A DNA stretch of 64,000 bases, from positions 1,116,001 to 1,180,000 of the forward strand of contig NC_092405.1 of NCBI RefSeq assembly GCF_009017415.1. Reading direction: 5' to 3'. The notes below the pieces were generated by a model, which was not told where the DNA came from, did no database searches, and worked only from the letters and a program-made list of their open reading frames with translations. Origin of the DNA: Aspergillus flavus (Eukaryota > Ascomycota > Eurotiomycetes > Eurotiales > Aspergillaceae). This document shows positions 26,294 to 37,159 of this stretch, piece after piece; position 1 is the stretch's first letter; each line of letters begins with the position of its first letter. A program made the translations under genes and the position numbers.

Positions 26294-27173
26294 AAGAAAA
26301 TGGGGGTCTGGTCTCTTTTCATGTCTTAATCATTTATGCTTTTTTTCTGGCGTCAAGTGTTCTGTGATATGCTGAAATGTTTCTCTTTGCTATCTCGAGG
26401 TTTCTTCTGAATGTACTTTTTGAGTCAGAAAATATTCATGTTCCGATTTCGATTACTATATTGTGCTCAGTATGGGATCTAGCTGGCTGTTTGGGAAGGA
26501 ATAGAGAACTATACGTTTGCTACTTACCTAGATTTCATGCTGCCATCTTCTAGACGGTACCTCGGGTTGATTGTGCCATAATCATGGGAGGGCGTGCCGT
26601 CTTCCGTTATGTTCACTTCTGTAGAAGGTCCACCGCGTCTTGGTGAAACAGAAGAAGAGAGACGAATTGTCTGAAGCCCACATTGTCACCCAAAGAACTC
26701 GATGCCTAGGTAATTTCCATGCCAGCAGCATATGAAGTGGACTACGTTGTGGTTTCTCGGACTTTCGCCGTTGGTCCGGCCCTGCTTCTATAGAGTTTTC
26801 GATCCTTGAGCGGTTCGGTAATCGGATTACTCTCCGACTACGACCGCACGCCTTTTTGTTCACTTCGGAATTGCTGCGTAGTACAGCCTTTCGTAACTGA
26901 CACCATCATGATTATGGGGCCTTGCAGAGACCGAGAGCGGGGATCATCACACGCTGAGAATTACTTTCTCCCTCTGACCCCGCAGTGTCTTGACAACTGG
27001 GATGATTGCTATTTAAGTCACGGTAATATTCTCATCGGATTTCAGGCAGTCTCGTGAGAAACTATATATACCCCGCGGATTGTATCCTGTGCTTACGTCT
27101 ACCTTGATCCCTTTCAAATCATTACGAGAATAAAAGACCAACTTTTGGAAGTTAGTTAGTCTTATAGACCAAC
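26294..27173. other. Spacer between fibrillarin and the SDR gene
   Basis: Fibrillarin 3' region, then promoter of the next gene with a TATA box (listed separately). No other gene is recognisable. Confidence 0.45.
27063..27070 (+). promoter_or_regulatory. TATA box of the SDR gene
   Basis: TATATATA lies 103 bp before the start codon at 27174, a usual distance for a regulated Aspergillus gene. Confidence 0.5.
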
Positions 27174-28142
27174 ATGTCGATTATCATTACCGGCGCAAAC
27201 GGCTACGTGGGCCAGGAATTGGCTTCCGCCCTCCTTTCGAGCTCCCCTGATATTACTGTAACGCTCACAGACATTGTCACACCGGCCATTCCCGCTGCTG
27301 CCGCTGCTCAACATACGTCGCGAGTGAAATGTGTACAAGCGGATCTCACCTTGCCGAAGGTGGTTGACGAGATGTTTACCGAGTCTCACCGTTTCGACAC
27401 CGTCTACCTGCTACACGGAATCATGTCCAGCGGCTCCGAAGCGAACTTCGAGCTGGGCATGCGGGTCAACCTCGATGCCACCCGATATATCCTAGACCGA
27501 CTTCGGGCCGTTATGCCCGGAGTGAAAGTGGTATTTACATCCAGCTTGGCGGTTTATGGTCTTGCCTCTGCTGGGTTCGTCATCGATGAAACAAACTTCC
27601 CTCCTGTGCCGTCGTCCTCCTACGGATCGCAGAAACTCATCATTGAGACATTGTTGAACGATTACTCGAGGAGGGGCTTTTTGGATGGTAGAGCAGTGCG
27701 TCTTCCAACAGTCACTGTTCGAGCTGGCCAGCCCACGCAGGCTGCGAGCAGCTTTGCAAGTGATATTATCCGGGAGCCGTTTAACGGGAAGAAGGCGATT
27801 CTTCCGGTCAGTAAGGAAACGGAGATGTGGATCTGTTCTCCTTATACGGTGGTGAAGAATCTCTTGCATGCTAAGGATATTCCGAAGGAGGCCTTTGGGG
27901 AGTCGAGGTCTGTTAATCTCCCCGGATTGAAGGTTAGTATTCAGGAAATGCTGGATGCGCTGGAGGAGATTGGTGGTAAGGAACGAAGAGCATTGGTGGA
28001 GGAGAAGTACGATGCCGCTATTGATAAGATTGTGCAAACGTGGACACCTAATTTCAAGACGGATCGTGCGATCAAATTGGGATTTGCGGAGGATGTTCCT
28101 ATGATTGAGAATATCAGGCAATATGCGAGTCGGTTTGCGTGA
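27174..28142 (+). CDS. NAD-dependent epimerase/dehydratase, D-erythronate dehydrogenase-like
   Basis: A single exon of 322 residues with no intron. MSIIITGANGYVGQELASAL holds the TGxxGxxG nucleotide-binding motif of extended short-chain dehydrogenases. The catalytic Ser is in VVFTSSLAVYG and the YxxxK pair in SSSYGSQKLIIE. PTVTVRAGQPTQAASSFASD and the C-terminal DRAIKLGF region resemble the DenD type, which oxidises D-erythronate, and related sugar-acid dehydrogenases. This assignment is from remembered similarity; another sugar or flavonoid substrate is possible. No signal peptide is visible. Stress or substrate regulation is suggested by the clear TATA box. Absence of introns in an intron-rich neighbourhood is worth noting but not proof of transfer. 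Confidence 0.75.
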   Translation: MSIIITGANGYVGQELASALLSSSPDITVTLTDIVTPAIPAAAAAQHTSRVKCVQADLTLPKVVDEMFTESHRFDTVYLLHGIMSSGSEANFELGMRVNLDATRYILDRLRAVMPGVKVVFTSSLAVYGLASAGFVIDETNFPPVPSSSYGSQKLIIETLLNDYSRRGFLDGRAVRLPTVTVRAGQPTQAASSFASDIIREPFNGKKAILPVSKETEMWICSPYTVVKNLLHAKDIPKEAFGESRSVNLPGLKVSIQEMLDALEEIGGKERRALVEEKYDAAIDKIVQTWTPNFKTDRAIKLGFAEDVPMIENIRQYASRFA

Positions 28143-28526
28143 GGCTGCTGTTGTGTGAGTGTTGTTGTAAAGTTAGTATGAGCGAGAATATGAATATTTC
28201 TTCTTTTCCTTGAATAGAAAAACAAGGGGAGTTATAAGAATATCTTGTATGCCATCAAGATCAGTGTAAAAAATGTTCGTGGAAGAGAAGAACTTCATGT
28301 TCAACCATCGCTTGTCGCGGTTCAATGGCCGAATCGAGCGTTAGGGAACAGTCGGGATCGAAAACAGTGGTTTGGAAAAGCGGGTCATGTGATTGGCTGA
28401 CGGGCTGGCGAACAATTTGACTCCCGAACTTCAACCTCTCATCTCCAGGGCTGACCGTCTTTACAGCCGTTGCACCTTTGCTCCATCCCTCCCCTTCCCT
28501 CCACATCCACCTTAATTCTTGTCACA
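28143..28526. other. Short spacer between SDR gene and MPP-beta
   Basis: Contains the SDR 3' region and a compact promoter with a pyrimidine-rich leader for MPP-beta. No further element was recognised. Confidence 0.45.
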
Positions 28527-30199
28527 ATGGCCTCCCGGCGCCTAGCATTTAATTTCAACCAGGCTCTCCGGAGCCGGGCTGCTCTGAAGTCCATCCAGCC
28601 CGTCAAGCGAGGCTTCTCTTCCCCGGTTACCCTCCCATCCACCACCCAGTCGACCACCCTCTCCAACGGCTTCACGGTACGGAAATCAAGTATGCTCAAT
28701 CGCTTCGCAAGATCACTAACTGGTCTCAGATCGCCACTGAGTACTCCCCATGGGCCCAGACCTCGACTGTTGGCGTGTGGATCGATGCCGGCAGCAGGGC
28801 AGAGACTGACAAGACCAACGGAACCGCGCACTTCCTTGAGCACCTTGCTTTCAAGGTATTTCTTTCGCCCAATCCTAAGCAGTGGACATGTTTCTAACAG
28901 TTTTCCAGGGCACCAACAAGCGCAGCCAGCACCAATTGGAGCTTGAGATCGAGAACATGGGCGCTCACTTGAACGCCTACACATCGGTACGACCCGGGAT
29001 TATGATAAGAGTCCAGAATTGGCTCGGAAACTAACTAGGCACCCAGAGAGAAAACACCGTTTACTACGCCAAGTCCTTCAACAACGATGTTCCCAAGGCC
29101 GTTGATATCCTCGCCGACATCCTTCAGAACTCCAAGCTCGAGCCTGGTGCTATTGAGCGTGAGAGGGACGTGATCCTCCGTGAGCAGGAGGAGGTTGACA
29201 AGCAGTTCGAGGAGGTTGTCTTCGACCACCTTCACGCCACCGCTTACCAGAACCAGCCCCTTGGTCGCACCATCCTCGGCCCCAAGGAGAACATCCAGAC
29301 CATCTCCCGCGACAACCTGGTTGACTACATCAAGACCAACTACACTGCTGACCGCATGGTCCTTGTTGGTGCCGGTGGTATTCCTCACGAGCAGCTTGTC
29401 CGCCTCGCCGAGGAGCACTTCGGCAGCCTCCCCAGCAAGCCCCCTACCTCTGCTGCTCTCGCCCTCACCGCTGAGCAGAAGCGCACCCCCGAGTTCATTG
29501 GATCCGAAGTGAGACTCCGTGATGACACCATCCCCACTGCTCACATTGCCCTCGCCGTTGAGGGTGTCAGCTGGAAGGACGATGACTACTTCACTGCCCT
29601 CGTCGCCCAGGCCATTGTTGGCAACTGGGACCGTGCCATGGGCAACTCTCCCTACCTCGGTAGCAAGCTCAGCTCCCTCGTTGAGCACCACGGCCTTGCC
29701 AACAGCTTCATGAGCTTCTCCACCAGCTACAGCGACACTGGGTAAGTATATATCTCGCTGAGTCTGCAGCCTCGCTGTTCGATTGCATTGCTGACGATGA
29801 GCTCTTAGTCTCTGGGGTATCTACCTCGTGTCTGAGAACCTGACCGCCCTCGACGACCTCACTCACTTCGCCATGCGTGAGTGGTCTCGCCTGTGCTTCA
29901 ACGTCACCTCTGCCGAGGTTGAGCGTGCCAAGGCTCAGCTCAAGGCTTCCATCCTCCTCTCCCTTGACGGCACCACCGCCGTCGCCGAAGACATTGGTCG
30001 CCAAATCATCACCACTGGCCGCCGCCTCTCCCCCGAGGACATTGAGCGCACAATCGGTCAGATCAGCGAGAAGGATGTCATGGACTTTGCCAACCGCCGC
30101 ATCTGGGATCAGGACGTCGCTGTCAGCGCCTTCGGCAGCGTTGAGGGTCTCCTCGACTACAACCGTATCCGCGCGGACACCAGCCGTAACACCCTGTAA
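28527..30199 (+). CDS. mas1: Mitochondrial processing peptidase, beta subunit
   Basis: Exons are 28527-28676, 28730-28855, 28909-28986, 29047-29741 and 29809-30199, giving 479 residues. The N-terminus is a basic, Arg/Ala/Ser-rich presequence ([20 protein letters not shown]). The inverted zinc motif HFLEH is at residues 84-88 and the third ligand is E164, giving the HxxEH-x75-E of catalytic pitrilysin-family subunits. The glycine-rich substrate loop belongs to the alpha subunit and is absent here. In the matrix, MPP removes presequences, including expected cuts in Arg5,6 encoded in this window. The core subunit of complex III is the nearest relative but lacks an intact zinc site. Introns are 53-67 bp. 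Codon use is that of a highly expressed gene. Confidence 0.95.
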
Positions 30200-30846
30200 A
30201 TGCTAGGTTAGCAGGATTTGCGTGTCTCAGAGTTATGGCCATTGTTCCGTTTGATTTGGTGATTAATAGATAGATGAGGTGGTAGTCGCCGAGGTAGCGT
30301 GTTTTGTACAGTACACAACTGTCACTGATATACTTAAAACTGTATTTCTTTTGTTCACGAGTTACCTGGTCCATTGTACTTTGTGTATATGGTAGTGTGT
30401 AGAGAATGTCAGTAGAACCTTTTCGTAAAACCTGCGGCTAGCCTATGGACAGAAGTAGCATGTTTGCTAACACTTACTCTAGTAACCTACAACGGAACAC
30501 CATACAAGCCTCCGCTATTACTAGTATTGAACGAACAGAGACTAGATTGAAACCCTATACTAGTAATCCATCAATCAATCCTTCGTCTCATTATTCACCA
30601 TTACCACCATAGGGATATATCAACAAAAGAAAAGAAACCTAACGAAAGAGAAGTCCAAGTCATAGGGGGAATCAAAACACGCCCATTCCCAAGCCTAAAA
30701 CCAAGAGCCAACAACACATCAGAAAACAGGAAAAGAAAAGAAAAGAATTTAGATAAGAGAATGACAGAAACCTTGCATCTCCAAGCAAGAACCCTCTTCA
30801 CAACAAAACCAAATCCCCAGACCACAGAATCCAGAATAAATTCAAA
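30200..30846. other. Convergent spacer MPP-beta / PLAC8 gene
   Basis: Two 3' regions meeting tail to tail. The right part is A-rich on this strand, that is T-rich downstream of the minus-strand gene. No gene is seen. Confidence 0.5.
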
Positions 30847-31447
30847 TCACTGAGGCGCATAAGCCATACCCGCCGGTGCCTGATACCCCGTCTGCAGGCG
30901 TTCACTCTGCGCTTCAATCTCTTTCTCCTGCTGCACGATCACGCAGCACGGACACCAGTACGACGAGCAGCAGTCGCTGACACCGGAGCCCTCGATGCCG
31001 AAGCGTTGGCGGATCTCCCCGCGGCGAATCATGAGGAGAACCCAGTGGAAACCTACTTGGGCTGTTAGGTAGTAGAGACAGCACTGTTTTTTTGTTAGTT
31101 GTTGTTTCTGGGGCTTGGGTGGCTGGTATGGTGGTGGTGGGATGGGGGTGGAGCTATGTCTGTATGTATCTTTGTAGGTACGTACATTTCCGTTCATATA
31201 ACTATATTCTTTAAGTTGGGGGTCTTCGAGTCGAGATTGTGTTTTACCGAAGAGACAGCAGGGGAGACAACAGCCCCAGAAGCCTGGGTTCGGTATACGT
31301 TAGCTTTCGTTATGTATTGTATAAGTAGTAGGGGTATTATCTGGGGGAGAGCATACAGGTCCCTGCGGGAGAGCAGCAGTCCCAGAAGCCGTTGGACCAT
31401 TCATTTTGCTGTTGGACGGCGGGGGATTCGGATTCTGGGACACCCAT
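30847..31447 (-). CDS. PLAC8 family cysteine-rich protein
   Basis: Exons in coding order are 31447-31357, 31283-31186 and 31083-30847, giving 141 residues. The start gives MGVPESESPAVQQ, then NGFWDCCSPAGTCFWGCCLP and CCLFGKTQSRL, the first cysteine-rich block of PLAC8 proteins. The second block is CCLYYLTAQVGFHWVLLMIR and SDCCSSYWCPCCVIVQQEKE. The family associates with membranes and includes plant cadmium-resistance and fruit-weight proteins; fungal members are uncharacterised. The last ~15 residues are Gln/Ala/Pro-rich. The last intron (31084-31185) has no in-frame stop, so a shorter open reading exists, but splicing restores the conserved CLFGKT-to-CCLYY spacing. It is convergent with MPP-beta. 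Confidence 0.85.
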
Positions 31448-34400
31448 TTTTCTTGATTTTTGGGTTTTGGTGGTTGGTGTAGTTGTAGGTGTAGTTGACT
31501 GTGTGAGTATGTGAGGTCGTTGTAGGAAGGTATCGTTGGGAGTATATAAACGAGTGTCGAGGGTAGAAATGAAAGAATGGGGCTATGGGATTTAATAAGG
31601 ACTAGGAATTACTTAAAGACTTTATATACTCTGCTGCTCCTTGCCATTTTGGCTAGAAAAAAAAGGAAATAAAAAAAAAAAGCACGGACATCGTTGTTGA
31701 TGTACCCATTTCACAAGCCTTAAAGGTTGAAATTAACAGAGTCCTATTAATTGTGGACCTTCTCTAGGCAAACAGGCAGGGCCGTTTGGATCGACATGGC
31801 TTTGGACGGTTTGAGAATCGTCTCATTTCCACAAAGACACTCTTCTACATAATTATCACTTGGGAAAAAGGCACATGAAATTGTGAAAGAGTTAAGCACT
31901 TGAAGGTGAAACCGTGAAAGACCCGAGACGGAACCCTTAAGGGTCACGGAGAGAATAATGAAGATTGGCACAGGGTCTTGCTTGGATTGCGATAGAGGAA
32001 CGCTGATCCTCGTGTCTTGTCCTTGGCCTCTACTTAACGTTCTGAGAGGTTCAGCTTGGGTCCATCGAAGCCACGGATTGCTGTTTAGCCCCCTTTGTAA
32101 AGTTGAAATACGAGCCTCACCGGGTCGATCAGTTGATATTGGGTTACTAGTTTGGTGAGTTCGGGTTGTTGGCTCGTGTTTTACGAACAGATCGAGTTTT
32201 ATTCTCTTAACCTTCTCTTATTGTCACTAATTTGTTTCTGTTATCCCTGAAAGCTTGGCTTGGAATATAAAGGATGGATCGTAGTACAGGCAGCCATGCA
32301 GCCGAGTTTGCATCACTAATAGAATGCAACCTAACTATCGCTAAGAATAACAAACTCATTAGATAAGATTGTGGACCGTTCAATGGGCCATGATTGGGGA
32401 ATCAAGGATCTCTGTCGTTCCCCTTGCAGTAGACTAAGCTTGTTAATACTTGAGAGCTGGTGTCTCCCTTCGAAAAGTTTTCCTCTCTCTTTTTCTTTCC
32501 ATGTTTTGAGCCTCTATGTAGGGGACGTTTCGTGCCTGGCAGCTTGCCTGTAGGGCACACTGTGTGGTTAAGGAGAGTGCTAGTGCCTGCCGGGTGGGTA
32601 CTCGCTTGGCAATCTTAAGAAACATTAATCAATTTAGAGTGTGCTGCCTAGACCTGGAGGGCCACCTGCCCTTTTCCCTTGATCATTCTATCTGGACTTG
32701 TTTCACTTGAGAGATACCGAAAGAGACTGCCGGCTGAATGCTGTCAACCGGATTATATTCGGAATGGGAGCCTTTAGAGAGATACTCCACTGCTGTAGAG
32801 AGAAAATTCTGTTTATCCCGCAGAGCACCATCTTCCTTGAAAGGATATATATCAAGTGGCGCACTTTGAATATGTAGCCTGTACTATTACCAATATTTGA
32901 TTGAACCGAATAGTGGCTGGTAATTCGTATACCGTTGCTGATTGGTACCTCGTCAGCCTCCTTGTGCCCGATTCGTGACTCCCCGGGCGTGCAACTGCCA
33001 TTCGCTTTAGATGGATGTTTCGATCTAACCCCGAGCGCAGCGGACGGTCGATGATTTCTGGACTGATAGTTTCCAGCCTTTGACTTGCAATGTGATTTTA
33101 CTAAAGAGATAAGTAGTCAGGAGTAAGGGAGCGGAAATTGCAGTCTGAATGACTCATTGTCTGCCACACATAGACTTAATACCTAGAGTGCAAATTAATA
33201 GCAAGAATTTACACATTATGTGTTATTATAATAAGCAATTGGTCAAAACCACAAGTGCGCTGCTCGACGACGAGAACGAGCGTTGTAAAGCTGTCTTCAG
33301 CTGGAGGAGGGACTCAAGAGTAAAACGGCGGTGTTTTGGATCGCAGTAGACATTCACCATACAATCATCTTATTGATTGAAGTGGTAGGTATTGATATGT
33401 CAATACGAACATTGGCGTTGAAACGTTCCGGGCGGCCTTGGAAGGCTGAGAATCCAAAGGAAGCACTTGGACTGAGCCTATAAGCTCCAGAAGGGATTTG
33501 TTGTCTAAGAAACTGGAAACTGTGTCGGTCGACATAGGTCTTGTACTAGTAGTAATTCCCTCTAACACGAAAATGCCGCCGGGATGTATATTGAATACGG
33601 AACGTCGATGATATTGAGTGACAATCTATTTCGAGGGAGTGACAGTGTTGGACTTATTTCGCAAGATGACCTTTGCCTTCTTAGGGACAGCCTATGTGAG
33701 ACTTCACCACATGGGGCAAACGGCCGGAGATTGGAATAGCGGAAAATCGCAGGTCTCTGTCGGACATCCCGGTATGACGGATATATAGAGTTCTGTTAAA
33801 TTCATATAGCTGGTGTCTCACAGGGTGAAAAGGGACCCAGGCATAGCAGATAGCCTTTTCGATATAGAAGTTTGTCCGGTGTACTCACGTCGTCCTTGAA
33901 TGAACCAGGCGATGTATAGAGACTAGAGAAGGCATTTTATTGTAGAATGATTCGGTTCGGCTGGGGGCCGCAGGGAAAACAGTGAAGACTAGGGTATGGG
34001 TGGTTGTAAGCAATTGCTTTCAGGATCATATCAATGCTGTATCCAGGGACAATTGTTTGCTATTTGTGGGATTCATTATCTGTCCACAGCATGGAGTGAC
34101 TTTTCTGAAATAATATAACGTTAGAAGAATTAGATACCACGTAGAACACTGAGACTGCGCGGAATAGTTTTTCTCGCTTATGGTTGACTGTGTGTGTGCC
34201 CTCTATGTTGAGTGCCAGTTTGCAATCAGACCTCTGGGTGAGCTGGTAATTTTCACTGATCTCCAGCCCTTACTGATGGTTTATCGAACCGTTTAAATCA
34301 TCTGGAGTGACCAGCGAGAGGTAACGATGAACGAATAGGATGGTTTCTGAATTTGTCTCTTGCATTATATAGTTGGGAACATCGTATGCAGCTCGTTCCT

Positions 34401-34933
34401 CTCCCTTTCTCTTGACTGATGAATTTGGCCAACGGTTGTGTATCGGTGGACAAAATATTAACTGGCTCTTCCACCAGGATGAGGTCATTAAGGAACCCGG
34501 AAAAGTCACTTTGCTCGCTAGAACATGTTTCAGGTTTAGTAAACTGCTGGTGTTATTGATCTTGACAGTTACTCGTTGCTCGAGTCTCGAGAGTAACAAA
34601 TCGGTGTTGTTATTAGTTCTTTGCTGTCAATTTCAAAAACGACCCAGTAATGGCGCAGGGTCTATATTGGAAACACTATGACACGGGATGGAAGAGTGAT
34701 ATCGCACGAGCTATATTAGGTCAATGAAAAGAGAAAAGAATGAAATCGGGAAACCCGGGACGGCAGTTGGAACCACCACAGGAACCGATAATGTGGGGAA
34801 ATCCGGTCGGGAAAGTTCCCCAGAATTTCCTTTGACGCTTGCGCTTTCCGTATTTAGATCGTTGCCAGGCCCCAAGGCCCCGTCCTTGCGAAAATGTGAT
34901 TATCTTGACTCCTGCTTTTCAACGCTCCTGACG
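31448..34933. other. 3.5 kb gene-poor region
   Basis: The longest stretch without a gene in the window. Open frames are all short (up to about 110 codons) with no motifs, and I see no terminal repeats, transposase or tRNA. The first ~150 bases are the PLAC8 promoter and the last ~300 the regulator's promoter and leader. It could hold non-coding RNAs or old decayed elements, which I cannot show. Confidence 0.4.
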
Positions 34934-37128
34934 ATGGACGACGACGGCTCTCCAACAAAAACTGCCCCTAAATTTACGAGATGCAGGACCGGGTGTTTAC
35001 GGTGTCGAAAGCGACGGCGGAAATGTGAGTAATATTATGTTTCGAAAACCAGACCCTCGGTGTAGCGCGGCACTAATTGAACCTGCCTCAAATTTTAGGC
35101 GACGAAGGAAAACCGCGCTGCCAAAATTGTATCGAGAAGAACCTAGACTGTCAATATGGATTACAGGTTAGCTTCTTGCAGAAGAATACTTTCACGGTCA
35201 CTGCAAGTGAGCTGCGCACGCCCAAACCTGAAGTAAATTATGAGAAGATCAAAGTGGGTAGTGCCTTTTGCTTTCTAAGATTGAACTGCATTCTTGATTG
35301 GGGAAATATTCGTTGTATGTGCATACTGATTCTTGAGTTTAGTTTGTCCAGGAAGATCCACTGGGCTGTACCACGGATGCTTCCGTGGAGGATTCGCCGT
35401 CCCCCGTTGCCAGCATCCCAGAGGCACATCATCAGAGTGCTCCTATAGATAGTGCAGTAGTCATCGCCGGTGATAGGAAAGATAGTGTTGGGAAGGATAA
35501 CCGAATTGACTTGGATGAGCATTATGGTGATGGGGGTAGTATTCATCATGATACCTTGGACTTATCACACTGGGGGGGAGGCTTGAAAATATCCCCGGAT
35601 GGGACCCCTCACCAGGACAAAGATGATGCTGTGCAAGGCCTGCTGGCTCTAGGATCAACAGCTGGTTCTAACGATGTTAGATCGGAGTCGACCAACCTGT
35701 CGCTTCCCAGTCCCAATATCGCATTATCGTCGCTGATGAATTCCCGTCCCTCGGAGGTAAAGGAAATTGCACTGCAAGCAGTAACTACCAGACTTTTGGA
35801 CGATCCCGGACATACGAGGATAAATGAACTGTCAACCTCCATAATGACGAGTACTGGCGTTGAATCGGAAGCTCGCAAGCTGGAACTTCTCCGCCATTAC
35901 CGCTACCATGTTGCTACTTGGGTAAGGACATTCTTGTTTGCCACCTTCATATATAAGCTTTTCTAATTGCTCTCCTTTGATAAATATAGCTTGACATTTG
36001 TGATTTGCGACACCCATTTGGAATTAATGTAATTCAAATGGCAACGAGCTCCGAAAAGCTTCTCTCTGCGATATTATCACTTTCAGAATCGTGCATCATT
36101 CAACGAGGTCACTGGAACAGAGCAGGTCTTGAGCAGCTGACCCTTCGAAAGAGTAACCAATTGGACCAACTAGACCACAATCATCCTGACTTCACGGAGC
36201 TTATAATGCTATCCCTTCTCGAAGAAATTCGAACTCTAGTCACTGATGTTCCAAAAGCGTGGATTGACTGGGTGAATAGGGATGTGCCTTATGTAAATCA
36301 CTTGGTTCAGCATGCCTATATCAAGGACATTGAATCGACTGCTTACTGGATGTTTTTACGTATAGGTACGGTCGACGTTGTACTTTCTGTCATATTGATG
36401 TTTACACTAGTTAACTAACATGATACCTATCAGACTTAGGAGTGGCGCTCGCTAACGATGTCCCCCTTCGAATCCCGCTCCCAATGCTCCCGATCCCCAG
36501 CCTATCATTGTTATCTCGTACCGAGGATGTATGTGAAAGGGTAAGCCATTATACCAATGCTGTCTTGTGGTTATGTGGGAAGGCTTTAGCCCTATGCCAT
36601 CAAGAGGCGATACCACATCCTCTTGCGACTTCGCATGAGGTGACGGAAAATTGGTTGCAAGCTTTTGGGGAGCTTGAGCAATGGCACCATTTGCGGCCGC
36701 TAGAATTCGAACCAATGGTGGAGATAGACGCGAGAGACCAAGTACTCAATCAAGGGAGCGAATTTCCCTTGCTTCTATTCGCGAATGGATCTGGAACGTT
36801 TAGTAACCAGATATACCATACTGCAATGCTTTTGTTGCTCCAATGTAAGCCACGAACTGCACTGCTAAATCACCCGCAGTCTCCAGTCCTATCTCCTTTG
36901 TGGCACGCATACCGTATCTGCGGCATCGCGCTGAATAATGATACCCGTGAAGGCTGGGACCCGTGCTTGCTCGCCTCTCTCCTTCTTGCAGCAAAGCATA
37001 TGACGCACGAATCACAGCAACAGGAGATCTTGCAAGGCTTTAATCGCATTCGTGAAATTACCGGTTGGGATACCGGCGAATATCTGAGCCACCTCCGAGA
37101 GGAATGGTCTTTTCTCGACGGCATTTGA
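34934..37128 (+). CDS. Zn2Cys6 fungal transcription factor
   Basis: Exons are 34934-35024, 35099-35253, 35343-35921, 35990-36365 and 36434-37128, giving 631 residues. The start was chosen at MDDDGSP, 16 residues before the first Cys; the frame is open further upstream but without family character. The zinc cluster is C21-x2-C24-x6-C31-x6-C38-x2-C41-x6-C48, split by an intron in C31, a common place. Typical for the ARCA-like group, NYEKIKFVQEDPLG follows the cluster and the C-terminal half is the fungal-specific regulator domain ending in LWHAYRICGIALNN and EITGWDTGEYL. It is a nuclear DNA-binding regulator of unknown target. Its stop lies 31 bp from that of a related gene on the other strand, and a sugar transporter follows, which suggests a carbon-utilisation role (inference). 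Confidence 0.9.
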
Positions 37129-37159
37129 AAAAGTGTCTGGCTAGGGCAGGCATTCATGG

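Noticed and set aside
34724..34933. Upstream extension of the zinc-cluster regulator by 70 codons
   Set aside because: The frame is open, but the text is unlike family N-termini; a start 16 residues before the cluster is typical and lies in a good context.
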